Origin: Chryseobacterium sp. MFBS3-17
Lineage (GTDB): Bacteria; Bacteroidota; Bacteroidia; Flavobacteriales; Weeksellaceae
NCBI RefSeq assembly: GCF_020687745.1
Contig: NZ_JAJEWK010000011.1
Coordinates: 62,001 to 126,000 of the forward strand
Direction of reading: 5' to 3'
Length of the DNA stretch: 64,000 nucleotides
Positions 54,590 through 63,149 of this stretch are shown here, piece by piece (the stretch's first letter is position 1; every line of letters begins with the position of its first letter). Below the pieces are notes generated by a model. That model saw only the letters and a list, made by a program, of their open reading frames with translations, ran no database searches and was not told the origin of the DNA. A program made the position numbers and the translations under genes.

Positions 54590-55306
54590 CTATTTGTTTT
54601 CTTTGAAAATGTTACGGTAAAGGGCGTATATCACCGCATGGGGAAAGGCAAATGTAAACGGAATCAGAAACATTGTGAAGAAACCGGCATATTTCACCAT
54701 CAATGCCAGTACAAGTCCTGCAAAAACCGATGGAAAGAAATGTCGCCACGCTTTGATGTTGTACCCGAAGGTTTCAAATATTCTTTTATCCATAAAAAAC
54801 ATCAGCGGCCCTGTAAAAAGGGTAAGCGCTACCCAGATCATGCCCAGAATAAGCGTGGGTGCCGTGTACAGGAAGATGATGAGCCAGAATAAATAATAGC
54901 TGGTGTAGATGAAGAAATTGATGCCCAGATACCCTGCAAAAAGGTCCTGAACTGATATTTTTTCGCCCAGATCAATCTTGCGGAACATTTTGTAGAAACC
55001 CATATTCAGGGGGAACAGCAAAACCAGGGTACCAATGAGCGCCCATGTAAAATTCATGTAATTGGGATTCTCGGCCATGGCTTTCTGAGCATCTACCATG
55101 CTTCCGCCGTTTTGCATGGACTCCACACCGGCCAGATAGTCTGCCAGAATTCCATAATGATCCGCAAAAAAGAATAATACCGTAATTAGAACGGAGAAAT
55201 ACAGCAGTGAAAAAATAATCTGATACAGCAGCGTTCTGTTCCAGTAAAAAAGAGCTTCCTTTAAAACATTCTGAATGCCGGCCTTTCCCGGATCTTTCTC
55301 AATCAT
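54590..55306 (-). CDS. Multi-pass membrane protein, tandem paralogue 1
   Basis: The 238-residue protein has about five to six membrane helices and matches the downstream neighbour in order of parts: an N-terminal AGIQNVLKEALFYWNRTLL segment, NGGSM in the periplasmic loop, then FPLNMGFYKMFRKIDLGEKISVQDLFAGYLG. These correspond to SGGSM and YPVYAGF..GFGDFFIGF in the neighbour. The ATG at 55306 is chosen; the frame extends 22 codons upstream into the pabB promoter region. Function is unknown. Confidence 0.7.
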   Translation of the reverse strand: MIEKDPGKAGIQNVLKEALFYWNRTLLYQIIFSLLYFSVLITVLFFFADHYGILADYLAGVESMQNGGSMVDAQKAMAENPNYMNFTWALIGTLVLLFPLNMGFYKMFRKIDLGEKISVQDLFAGYLGINFFIYTSYYLFWLIIFLYTAPTLILGMIWVALTLFTGPLMFFMDKRIFETFGYNIKAWRHFFPSVFAGLVLALMVKYAGFFTMFLIPFTFAFPHAVIYALYRNIFKENK

Positions 55307-55342
55307 CAAACCTAAATTTCTGCAAAGTACGCTTAAAAAAAT

Positions 55343-55350
55343 TATTTTTG
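55343..55350 (+). promoter_or_regulatory. TAnnTTTG promoter element close to the pabB start
   Basis: TATTTTTG ends only 4 bases before the ATG at 55355. On the other strand TAGGTTTG (55307-55314) touches the ATG at 55306, which may be chance. Confidence 0.45.
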
Positions 55351-55354
55351 CGGA

Positions 55355-56332
55355 ATGAAACAGCAATTTCACCCGGCATTTGATACCATGGACGCACTTT
55401 CCATGCAGGGCGAACCCTTCTTTTTTATGGTTGATTTCCTAATGGAGCAGGTGGAAGTCTTTCCGCTGCATGAGTTGGAAATTGCGCCACTGTGGATCAG
55501 TTTTCCGGGACTTAACTCCGGATATAGACCAGAGGAAATTCAAAAACCATTGCTGCTAAGCGCCAGGCCAGTGTCTGAAGAAGTGTACAAAAAAGGGTTT
55601 GATGAGGTTCAGAAGCATTTGAAACTCGGCAATTCCTATCTGGCCAATTATACCACCCAAACGGAAATTGAAGTTAATTATTCACTGGAGGAAATTTTTC
55701 TGGCTTCATCAGCAAAATATAAAGTCCTGTACCGTGACCGCTTCGTGTTTTTCTCACCGGAAACTTTTGTGGAGGTTAAAGATCAGCGCATTTATACCCA
55801 CCCCATGAAGGGAACTATAGATGCAGCAGTGCCCGATGCAGAGCAGGTACTGAAGAATGACATCAAGGAAAAAGCCGAGCATTATACCGTAGTAGATCTC
55901 CTTCGGAATGACCTCAGTATGGTGGCTGATGAGGTAAGGCTTACTGAATTTCAGCGGATTGACTTTATCAGAACTCGACAAAAAAACCTGTTGGCCATGA
56001 GTTCGGAAATCAGCGGTGCGCTGAAACCTGAATTTCAGGATAAAGTGGGTTCGCTGATGAAAACATTACTGCCGGCAGGCTCCATTCTGGGTGCTCCCAA
56101 GCCGAAAACCTTGGAAATCATTCTGGAAGCCGAAGAGTATCACCGGGGTTTTTATACCGGTGTCTGCGGTTATTTTGACGGCCAAAATCTGGACTCCTGC
56201 GTCATGATCCGGTTTGTCGAAAAGCTGAATGATCAGTTGTTTTTCAAAAGTGGCGGTGGCATCACTCATTTAAGTAAATTAGCAGACGAGTATCAGGAAA
56301 TGAAAAACAAAATTTATGTCCCAGTTCATTGA
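55355..56332 (+). CDS. pabB: Aminodeoxychorismate synthase component I
   Basis: This 325-residue protein is a short chorismate-utilising enzyme. It has HPMKGTID, the DLLRNDLSMVADEVRL segment, the GSILGAPKPKTLEII loop and, near the end, VMIRFVEK. It lacks the N-terminal half of long TrpE-like proteins, as usual for stand-alone Bacteroidota PabB. It makes 4-amino-4-deoxychorismate for folate with a separate glutaminase. The 3' end overlaps the aminotransferase gene by 17 bases. Confidence 0.9.
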   Translation: MKQQFHPAFDTMDALSMQGEPFFFMVDFLMEQVEVFPLHELEIAPLWISFPGLNSGYRPEEIQKPLLLSARPVSEEVYKKGFDEVQKHLKLGNSYLANYTTQTEIEVNYSLEEIFLASSAKYKVLYRDRFVFFSPETFVEVKDQRIYTHPMKGTIDAAVPDAEQVLKNDIKEKAEHYTVVDLLRNDLSMVADEVRLTEFQRIDFIRTRQKNLLAMSSEISGALKPEFQDKVGSLMKTLLPAGSILGAPKPKTLEIILEAEEYHRGFYTGVCGYFDGQNLDSCVMIRFVEKLNDQLFFKSGGGITHLSKLADEYQEMKNKIYVPVH

Positions 56333-56942
56333 AAGTATTAAAATTGAGGATCAGAAACCTTTTCTGCTGAATCTGCATCAAAAACGTGTGAATGAAACCT
56401 TTGCGTATTTTGGCAAAGAAGGAACTGTGAATCTGGAGGCCGTTGTAAAAGCACTGGATCCGGATGAAAATGGTCTGTTTAAACTGCGCGTGGTGTACAG
56501 CCTGGATCATACCTTCAGTACCCGCCTGATTCCTTATGCCATTTCCTCCATTGAGTCCTTTGAACTGGTGGAGCATAATTTCCTGGACTATGCCTTTAAA
56601 TCTGAGGACCGCAAAATTTTCGATCAGATGAAAGCCCGTGCCAAATCTCCGGAAATTATCATTGTAAAAAACAATCACATCACCGATACTTCTTTTTCTA
56701 ATCTGCTGTTCAAAAAAGGCAAAACCTGGTACACGCCATGTACCTGCCTGCTGAACGGGGTGCAGAGACAGCATCTGCTGAAAACCAAAAAAATAAAAGA
56801 GGCCGATATTACCCTGCAGAATATCCGTGAATATTCTCATTTTCAGTTAATTAATGCGCTCAATGATTTTGATGATATGTTCATCTATCCTTTGTCCAGA
56901 ATCCGCAATCTGCCCGGAAATGACGATGATTTTCTGCTCTGA
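56316..56942 (+). CDS. pabC: Class IV aminotransferase-like protein, probable aminodeoxychorismate lyase
   Basis: The 208-residue protein resembles class IV PLP enzymes of the PabC type, but is shorter than most (about 270). It has the KSEDRKIFDQMKARAKSPEIIIVKNNHITDTSFSNLLFKKG segment that corresponds to the lysine-adjacent and substrate-loop region, and the late TCLLNGVQRQHLL motif. Cotranscription with pabB by a 17-base overlap makes 4-aminobenzoate release the likely role. The name is inferred from both facts. Confidence 0.78.
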   Translation: MSQFIESIKIEDQKPFLLNLHQKRVNETFAYFGKEGTVNLEAVVKALDPDENGLFKLRVVYSLDHTFSTRLIPYAISSIESFELVEHNFLDYAFKSEDRKIFDQMKARAKSPEIIIVKNNHITDTSFSNLLFKKGKTWYTPCTCLLNGVQRQHLLKTKKIKEADITLQNIREYSHFQLINALNDFDDMFIYPLSRIRNLPGNDDDFLL

Positions 56943-56947
56943 AAAAT

Positions 56948-58612
56948 CTAATCCAGATGTCTGAAATAATCCTTCAGGATTTCTGCATTTTCTACAGCTG
57001 AGGTATCCACTTCCAGAATTTTGGGTTTGCTATCGGGTTTAAAGAAGTTATCGAGGACGCGGATCAGCGTTTCTTCGTCATCCACACGGGTGTATCCGAA
57101 ACCGAAATTTTTGGCCATCAGTTCGGCATTGCGTTGGTGTTTGGTCAGGATGAACTCGTCTAGCGCATTGGTAGAGGCGGGTCCGGGGATGATTCTGAAA
57201 ATGTCGCCACCGCCATTATTGAAGACGATGATGCGGGTATAGGGCGGAATATACTGATTCCACAATCCGTTAATATCATAGAAGAAACTCAGTTCACCGG
57301 TAATGAGCAGGGTGGGCTCGGGATTCTTCATGGCGTATCCCATGGCTGTGGAGGTGGAGCCGTCTATGCCACTGGTACCGCGGTTGCAATGCACGTGGTA
57401 TTTCTGAAAATCAAACAACTGTGCATACCGGATGGCTGAACTGTTGCTGAAGTGCACATGCCAGTTTTCCGGAATTTTATAGGACAGTATTTCAAAAAGC
57501 TTGAAATCTGAAAAGGAGGATCTTCTGCAGTATTCCAGGTGTTTTTCGTCCTTTTTATCGCGCAGCACATCCCAGAGATTGAAATAGGTGCGGGGTTCCA
57601 GTGCAATGAAATTCAGGAGCCTTCCAAAGAACGCCTCGGCAGAAACTTCTATTTTTTCAGTCAGCGCAAAGTAGGTATCCGGTTGCCAGTGCGGGTCTAT
57701 GTGCCAGTGCTGTTTGGGTGCCGCCTTCCGCAGAAACTGTTTTACTCTTTTGGATACGACGTTCTGCCCCACTGTAATCAGAAGATCAGGGGCATAGGTT
57801 CGGAAATCTTCTTCTGTAAAGGAAGTGATGTAGCGGTCTGTATGGCTGAAAAACTTGGGATGATTCAGGTTAGAGTTCACTTCTGTAAGGACTACAGCAC
57901 TGTGATTCTTTACCAGTTGCTGCAGTTGCATGTCCAGATCCTTGCTGTGATCGCGCGTGCCGGTCAGAATCATAATTCTTTTTGCCAGATTCCACTCTGC
58001 TACCAGCGTACTAGGAATTTCATATTTCTTTTTCTGTATCGTTTTTTCTACGGCAGGATACATGGGCAGTTCAGAAAGTAATTCGTACAGGGGTTCTGCC
58101 AGCGGTATATTGATGTGTACCGGGCCGCATTTTTCCAGACAAAGTTCAATGGCTTTTTTTGCAAGATTAAAGTTGGTATCGTCTGCGCCTTCTGCATCGT
58201 CTTCCAGCAACTGGAAATCCCCGTAAGAGTGCTGCTGAAACAGGTGCTGCTGCCTGATGGTCTGGCCATCAAACAGATCCACATAATCTGCGGGGCGGTC
58301 TGCAGTAAGAATCAGCAGGGGGATGTTCTGATAAAAAGCCTCGGTTACGGCAGGATAATAATTGGCCGCCGCCGAACCGCTGGTGCATGTGATGGCTACC
58401 GGTTTCTTTTCACTTTTTGCCATGCCCAGTCCTGCAAATGCTGCGCTGCGTTCATCTACAATGCTATAGCAGTTAAAATCGTCTGTTTCAGAAAAATGAA
58501 TGGCCAGAGGTGCGTTTCGGCTTCCGGGTGAAATGACCACATTGTGAATGCCATATTCTTTTAACATATGGGCCAGAATTTGTATGCTGCGTTTAGACGT
58601 AAATTGTTTCAT
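56948..58612 (-). CDS. menD: SEPHCHC synthase MenD
   Basis: The 554-residue thiamine-diphosphate enzyme starts SKRSIQILAHMLKEYGIHNVVISPGSRNAPLAI, as MenD does, and has TSGSAAANYYPAVTEA, the LTADRP loop, and the diphosphate-binding region GELSFFYDINGLWN..VFNNGGGDIFR. The first acidic residue of the usual GD motif is Glu here. It converts isochorismate and 2-oxoglutarate in menaquinone synthesis. The stop lies 5 bases from the convergent pabC stop. Confidence 0.93.
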   Translation of the reverse strand: MKQFTSKRSIQILAHMLKEYGIHNVVISPGSRNAPLAIHFSETDDFNCYSIVDERSAAFAGLGMAKSEKKPVAITCTSGSAAANYYPAVTEAFYQNIPLLILTADRPADYVDLFDGQTIRQQHLFQQHSYGDFQLLEDDAEGADDTNFNLAKKAIELCLEKCGPVHINIPLAEPLYELLSELPMYPAVEKTIQKKKYEIPSTLVAEWNLAKRIMILTGTRDHSKDLDMQLQQLVKNHSAVVLTEVNSNLNHPKFFSHTDRYITSFTEEDFRTYAPDLLITVGQNVVSKRVKQFLRKAAPKQHWHIDPHWQPDTYFALTEKIEVSAEAFFGRLLNFIALEPRTYFNLWDVLRDKKDEKHLEYCRRSSFSDFKLFEILSYKIPENWHVHFSNSSAIRYAQLFDFQKYHVHCNRGTSGIDGSTSTAMGYAMKNPEPTLLITGELSFFYDINGLWNQYIPPYTRIIVFNNGGGDIFRIIPGPASTNALDEFILTKHQRNAELMAKNFGFGYTRVDDEETLIRVLDNFFKPDSKPKILEVDTSAVENAEILKDYFRHLD

Positions 58613-58944
58613 TGAAAGTATCTGCTTTATTTTTTATTCCTGCGGAGCAATGCCGGCAAAAGGTAAGTAAAATTTTTTATCTGAATTTCTTAATGTTGAA
58701 ATATGGGGCTTGTTTTTATCATTAAGGGTTTCAGATTGACGTTATTATATTTATTAAGCATATCAATATATTGATTTGTTTTTAGAAGTTTAAGTTCAAA
58801 GCCCGTTTCCTAAAAATCTTCATCAGAATTAATTTCTTCATTGAGTACGGTTGTTAAACTCAATTTGCAAATTTAAAGAATATTCAACGAGAATATTTAT
58901 TTTATGGTGTATTCTGCCACACCTGGATTTCCCAAACATGGTCA
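58613..58944. other. AT-rich intergenic stretch upstream of menD
   Basis: These 330 bases contain no open frame or repeat that I can support. A loose promoter-like TACCTTTTG lies on the minus strand, with one extra base relative to TAnnTTTG, about 50 bases upstream of the menD start. Confidence 0.4.
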
Positions 58945-58975
58945 TTAAAAAAGGGACAGTCATTTGTCCCTTTAA
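58945..58975 (-). terminator. Terminator of the RCC1-repeat gene
   Basis: AAAGGGACA (58950-58958) and TGTCCCTTT (58965-58973) form a nine-pair stem with loop GTCATT; on the minus strand TTT and AAT follow. Confidence 0.75.
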
Positions 58976-58991
58976 ATTGTATTGATGGTGT

Positions 58992-60359
58992 TTACTTTTT
59001 AATGAAGATGTGTGAACTGGTGTTTTTGTTGGTTTCTATTTTCAACAGATAAGTGCCTGCGGTCATTTGGGAAACATTGATGGTATTCCGGACTGGTTTG
59101 GGAGTGCTTATCAATCGGCCGGAGGTATCGTAAATGTTAAGGCTGAGTATTTTGACTGTTCCCGAAATGTGCAACTCTGTAGTGGCAGGATTCGGGTAAA
59201 TCTTAAAGGGCGAACGGTCATCGGTTTCCCGGACGGATAGTTTATCCTCACAATTGAAGGTGATATAAACCGGATAGTTTTTTGAGATATTGGTGCCATC
59301 TCCCAGCTGCCCATAATCATTATTGCCCCAACTCCAAAGCGTTTTGTCACTCTTCATGGCATATTGGGTGGTATTCGCATAGTATCCGAGGGCACTCCAG
59401 GCAGTTTCGGTTCCTACTTGCGCCGGAACGGTGTTTCCGATATTGGTGCCGTTGCCCAAACCGCCAAAATTGTTAGATCCCCAAGTCCAAAGCGTGCCGT
59501 TATTTTGAAGGGCGGCACTATGGAAGTATCCGGAATTGATTTCCTTCCAGTCTGTTGAGGTTCCTATTTGAACCGGAGTGAACTTGGTACTGGTTGTGCC
59601 GTCACCCACTTGTCCCCAGCCGTTGTAACCCCACCCCCACAGCGATCCATTGTTTTTGATTGCCAAAGTATGAGAGCCACCCGCAGCGGCTGTCTTCCAG
59701 TCATTGGCAGTGCCTTGTTGGTGTGGCGTATTCTGCATGGCCGAGCCGGCGGAGGTTTGCCCTGAGGTATTATTGCCCCAGCCCCAGAGTGTGCCGTCGT
59801 TTTTAATGGCCATGCTATACTCTTCACCGCTGGTGATGAATCTCCAGTCTGTTGCGGTTCCGATCTGCAGGGGTAGGGAGCGGTTGCTGAAGGTACCATC
59901 TCCAAGTTGTCCATATTCGTTGCCGCCCCAAGTCCAGAGAGTTCCGTTGGTTTTTAGGGCAACACTGTGATTAAAGCCTGCGGCCACTTCCTTCCAGTCT
60001 GTGGCGGTGCCTATTTGTACCGGATTCCATTTATTGTTGGTGGTGCCGTCGCCTACCATTCCCTTGTTGTTCCAGCCCCAGGCCCAAAGCGTACCGTCTG
60101 TTTTGATGGCTAAGGCGTGGTGATATCCCCAACTTATTTTGGACCAGTTGTTTGCTGTTCCCACTTGAGTAGGTATATTTTTGTCAATATTGTCGCCAAC
60201 ACCTAATTGACCAATACCATTCCAGCCCCAGGCCCACAAAGTACCGTCTTCCAGAATGGCAAGTGCAGATCCACCGCCCCCGTCTATTGTTTTCCAGCAT
60301 TGTGCAAAAGATATTTGCCAGGCCAGCAGGCAGAGTAAAAGAGTAGATTTTCTTACCAG
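58992..60359 (-). CDS. Seven-repeat RCC1-like propeller protein with type IX sorting tail, non-ATG start
   Basis: The frame encodes seven ~50-residue RCC1-type repeats, each with GTLWxWGxN..GQLGDGT followed by QIGTATDWKxxxxGxxHSxALK. These should fold as a seven-bladed propeller. The last 75 residues (FKIYPNPATTELHISG to the end) are a type A sorting domain of the type IX secretion system. Extending the frame past the ATG-like TTG at 60239 adds a signal peptide (VRKSTLLLCLLAWQISFAQ) and the missing half of blade 1 (WKTIDGGGGSALAI). The extension has no ATG, GTG or TTG: the first possible start is CTG at 60359, 12 codons after an in-frame stop. Probably secreted to the surface; partner unknown. 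Confidence 0.75.
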   Translation of the reverse strand: MVRKSTLLLCLLAWQISFAQCWKTIDGGGGSALAILEDGTLWAWGWNGIGQLGVGDNIDKNIPTQVGTANNWSKISWGYHHALAIKTDGTLWAWGWNNKGMVGDGTTNNKWNPVQIGTATDWKEVAAGFNHSVALKTNGTLWTWGGNEYGQLGDGTFSNRSLPLQIGTATDWRFITSGEEYSMAIKNDGTLWGWGNNTSGQTSAGSAMQNTPHQQGTANDWKTAAAGGSHTLAIKNNGSLWGWGYNGWGQVGDGTTSTKFTPVQIGTSTDWKEINSGYFHSAALQNNGTLWTWGSNNFGGLGNGTNIGNTVPAQVGTETAWSALGYYANTTQYAMKSDKTLWSWGNNDYGQLGDGTNISKNYPVYITFNCEDKLSVRETDDRSPFKIYPNPATTELHISGTVKILSLNIYDTSGRLISTPKPVRNTINVSQMTAGTYLLKIETNKNTSSHIFIKK

Positions 60360-60469
60360 AATTATTTCTTTAGATTAGCTAAGTTAATGATTATGTTGAA
60401 TATAAAGAATAAAAAAAGAATTTTTTCAGTGATTAAATTTTGGCAGTGGGTATATGTGGCATTCAGAGC

Positions 60470-60506
60470 ACAAAAAAAAATCCTGCTATTAAAAACTGCA
60501 GGATTC
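60470..60506 (-). terminator. Terminator of the 64-residue membrane protein gene
   Basis: AATCCTGC (60479-60486) and GCAGGATT (60498-60505) form an eight-pair stem; on the minus strand nine T follow. Confidence 0.75.
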
Positions 60507-60525
60507 TTTTCGCTGGCAGTAATGC

Positions 60526-60720
60526 CTACATCATTGATAAATATTCTACGCCGTGCGCAGTTTCTTCGCGGTATCTTTTGTCAAAATGACGGTGGAAATC
60601 AGAATAGTAATCATCGTAATCCTGATTTCTTTTTTTGAAAAACCTTTTAAATCCATATATCCCTAACCCAATCAGAACGCCCAGGCTCGCCGCCAATACT
60701 ATTTCACTCCCATTTTTCAT
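60526..60720 (-). CDS. Small single-pass membrane protein
   Basis: The 64-residue product has a hydrophobic N-terminal segment (VLAASLGVLIGLGIYGF), a basic stretch (KRFFKKRNQ) and a Tyr/Asp/His-rich tail (YDDYYSDFHRHFDKRYREE). Without a signal cleavage site it is probably an N-in/C-out or C-in anchored protein. I recognise no family. The ATG at 60720 is preferred to the ATG at 60783, which adds only a non-conserved-looking stretch. Its terminator separates it from the RCC1 gene downstream. Confidence 0.6.
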   Translation of the reverse strand: MKNGSEIVLAASLGVLIGLGIYGFKRFFKKRNQDYDDYYSDFHRHFDKRYREETAHGVEYLSMM

Positions 60721-60798
60721 AAATCGATATTTGACAAATCTGTTGCAAATTTTATTCCCTTTTTCCTTACATACTTTAAGCATCTGTTAAATTTTACT

Positions 60799-60806
60799 TA
60801 ATTTTG
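60799..60806 (+). promoter_or_regulatory. TAnnTTTG promoter element of the prolyl oligopeptidase gene
   Basis: TAATTTTG ends 14 bases before the ATG at 60821. Confidence 0.5.
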
Positions 60807-60820
60807 ACAAAAATCTGTAT

Positions 60821-62929
60821 ATGAAACTGAATACCGTATTCGTAACTGCAGGAGCATTTTTTCTGACATCCTGCGCCACTCATATGGCCCAAAATCTGAA
60901 ATACCCCGAAACCAAAAAAATCCAGCATACTGACACTTATTTTGGCACCCATGTGGAAGACCCGTACCGGTGGCTGGAAGATGACCGTGCCGCAGATACC
61001 AAAGACTGGGTGCAGCGTCAGGTGAACTTTAGCAGTGACTACCTTTCGAAAATAACTTTCCGGGAAGAGATCCGCAAGCAGATGAAAGACCTGTGGAATT
61101 ATGAGAAAATAGGAGCGCCGTTCAAGGAAGGAGATTATACCTATTTCTACAAGAATGATGGTCTGCAGGCGCAATATGTTCTTTACCGCACAGACAAAAA
61201 CGGCAAAACAGAAGTTTTCCTGGATCCCAATACTTTTTCCGCTGCGGGAACCACATCGCTTGCATCGGTTTCATTTAATAAGAAGGGAAATCTGGTCGCT
61301 TATTCTATATCAGAAGGTGGCAGTGACTGGAATAAAATCATTGTGATGGACGCTATCACCAAGAAAAAAATCGGTGAACCCATTCAGGATGTGAAATTCT
61401 CCGGGATCAGCTGGCTGGGAGACGAAGGCTTCTTCTATTCCAGCTATGATAAGCCGGATGGCAGTGAACTCTCGGCCAAAACCGATACCCATAAAGTGTA
61501 TTTCCATAAAATCGGAACACCGCAGAGCAGCGATCAGCTCATCAAAGGGGGTGCAGATTTCAAACGGCGCTACATGAATGTAGGCCTCACAGAAGATCAG
61601 CGCTTTCAGATTCTGAGTGCTTCTGAAGCGACCAATGGCAATGAATTGTATATCAGGGATATGAAGACGGGGAAAGATTTTGCTGCCATTCAGAAGGGAT
61701 ATAAGTTTAATACTGATGTAGTAGATTCCAAAGGTGATTTCATCTACATGCTGACGGATAAAGGTGCGCCCAACCGGCGCCTTGTGAAGATGAATGTCAA
61801 CAATCCGGGCGTGTGGACAGACGTGATCCCGGAAACAGACAATGTGCTCAGTGTTTCCACAGCTGGCGGATATCTTTTTGCAAGATATATGCAGGATGCG
61901 GTCTCAGCCATTAAACAATATGATTATGACGGAAAACTGATCCGGGAGGTGAAACTTCCGGGAGTGGGTACAGCAGGCGGATTTGGCGGTAAAAAGGAAG
62001 ACAAGGAAATTTATTATTCTTTTACCAATTACATTACGCCGGGAACGATTTACAAATACAACCTGGCGAGTGGCGCCTCTGAAGTATATCAAAAACCAAA
62101 AGTGAACTTTAATCCGGATGATTATGTGTCAGAGCAGGTGTTTTATACATCAAAGGATGGTACCCGCATCCCCATGATGATTAACTATAAAAAAGGAACG
62201 AAACTGGATGGAAAAAATCCTACCATTCTGTATTCTTATGGTGGTTTCAACATCAGCCTGCAGCCCGGTTTCTCGGTAGTAAATGCCATCTGGATGGACA
62301 ATGGCGGAATCTATGCAGTACCGAATATCCGCGGGGGCGGTGAGTATGGCAAAAAATGGCATGATGCAGGAACCAAGTTGCAGAAGAAGAATGTTTTTGA
62401 AGACTTTATCGCAGCTGGAGAGTATCTGCAGAGCAAGGGCTATACATCACCGGAATATATGGCGCTCTCAGGCCGTTCAAACGGAGGTCTGCTGGTAGGT
62501 GCTACCATGACCATGCGTCCGGATCTTGCCAAAGTGGCTTTCCCGGGTGTAGGCGTTCTGGATATGCTGCGTTACAACAAGTTTACAGCCGGTGCCGGCT
62601 GGAGTTACGACTATGGAACCGCCGAGGATTCCAGAGAAATGTTTGATTACCTGAAGTCGTACTCACCGGTGCACAACGTGCGCAAGGGCGTGTGCTATCC
62701 GTCTACCATGATTATTACCAGTGACCATGATGACCGCGTGGTGCCTGCCCACTCCTTTAAATTCGGGGCTGAACTGCAGGAAAAACAATCATGCAGCAAT
62801 CCTGTGCTGGTCAGAATTGAAATGAATGCGGGTCATGGCGCGGGACGCAGCACCGATCAGGTGATTGGCGAAAATACAGACATGCTGAGTTTTGCCCTAT
62901 ATGAAATGGGCGTCCGCAGTCTGAAGTAG
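60821..62929 (+). CDS. Prolyl oligopeptidase family lipoprotein
   Basis: The 702-residue S9A peptidase has a lipoprotein signal (FLTSC, Cys at residue 18), the N-terminal VEDPYRWLEDD typical of prolyl oligopeptidases, a seven-bladed propeller domain in the middle, and the catalytic triad S553 (SGRSNGG), D638 (DHDDRV) and H672 (NAGHGAG). The fit to pig prolyl oligopeptidase is close in motif order. It cleaves short peptides after proline, here from the periplasm or outer membrane. It is a single-gene unit with its own promoter and terminator. Confidence 0.95.
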   Translation: MKLNTVFVTAGAFFLTSCATHMAQNLKYPETKKIQHTDTYFGTHVEDPYRWLEDDRAADTKDWVQRQVNFSSDYLSKITFREEIRKQMKDLWNYEKIGAPFKEGDYTYFYKNDGLQAQYVLYRTDKNGKTEVFLDPNTFSAAGTTSLASVSFNKKGNLVAYSISEGGSDWNKIIVMDAITKKKIGEPIQDVKFSGISWLGDEGFFYSSYDKPDGSELSAKTDTHKVYFHKIGTPQSSDQLIKGGADFKRRYMNVGLTEDQRFQILSASEATNGNELYIRDMKTGKDFAAIQKGYKFNTDVVDSKGDFIYMLTDKGAPNRRLVKMNVNNPGVWTDVIPETDNVLSVSTAGGYLFARYMQDAVSAIKQYDYDGKLIREVKLPGVGTAGGFGGKKEDKEIYYSFTNYITPGTIYKYNLASGASEVYQKPKVNFNPDDYVSEQVFYTSKDGTRIPMMINYKKGTKLDGKNPTILYSYGGFNISLQPGFSVVNAIWMDNGGIYAVPNIRGGGEYGKKWHDAGTKLQKKNVFEDFIAAGEYLQSKGYTSPEYMALSGRSNGGLLVGATMTMRPDLAKVAFPGVGVLDMLRYNKFTAGAGWSYDYGTAEDSREMFDYLKSYSPVHNVRKGVCYPSTMIITSDHDDRVVPAHSFKFGAELQEKQSCSNPVLVRIEMNAGHGAGRSTDQVIGENTDMLSFALYEMGVRSLK

Positions 62930-62967
62930 ATATAATCGGAGGCCGCACTACCGGCGTCTGAAAAACC

Positions 62968-62998
62968 ATCCGGAGGTCATGCGATCTCCGGATTTTTA
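62968..62998 (+). terminator. Terminator of the prolyl oligopeptidase gene
   Basis: ATCCGGAG (62968-62975) pairs with CTCCGGAT (62986-62993), followed by TTTTATT. Confidence 0.8.
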
Positions 62999-63149
62999 TT
63001 TAAATGTCTGATATTCAGCGATGTATTTTTGTGAAATTCCTGCAGTCGGATTTCTCAGGAGCAGATTCGTGTTGGTGTTCGGAAATCAAAGACCGGTTTG
63101 AGTCATTGCAAATATTCCTGACCCGAAAATTACTTCTGCCGTATGGTCA

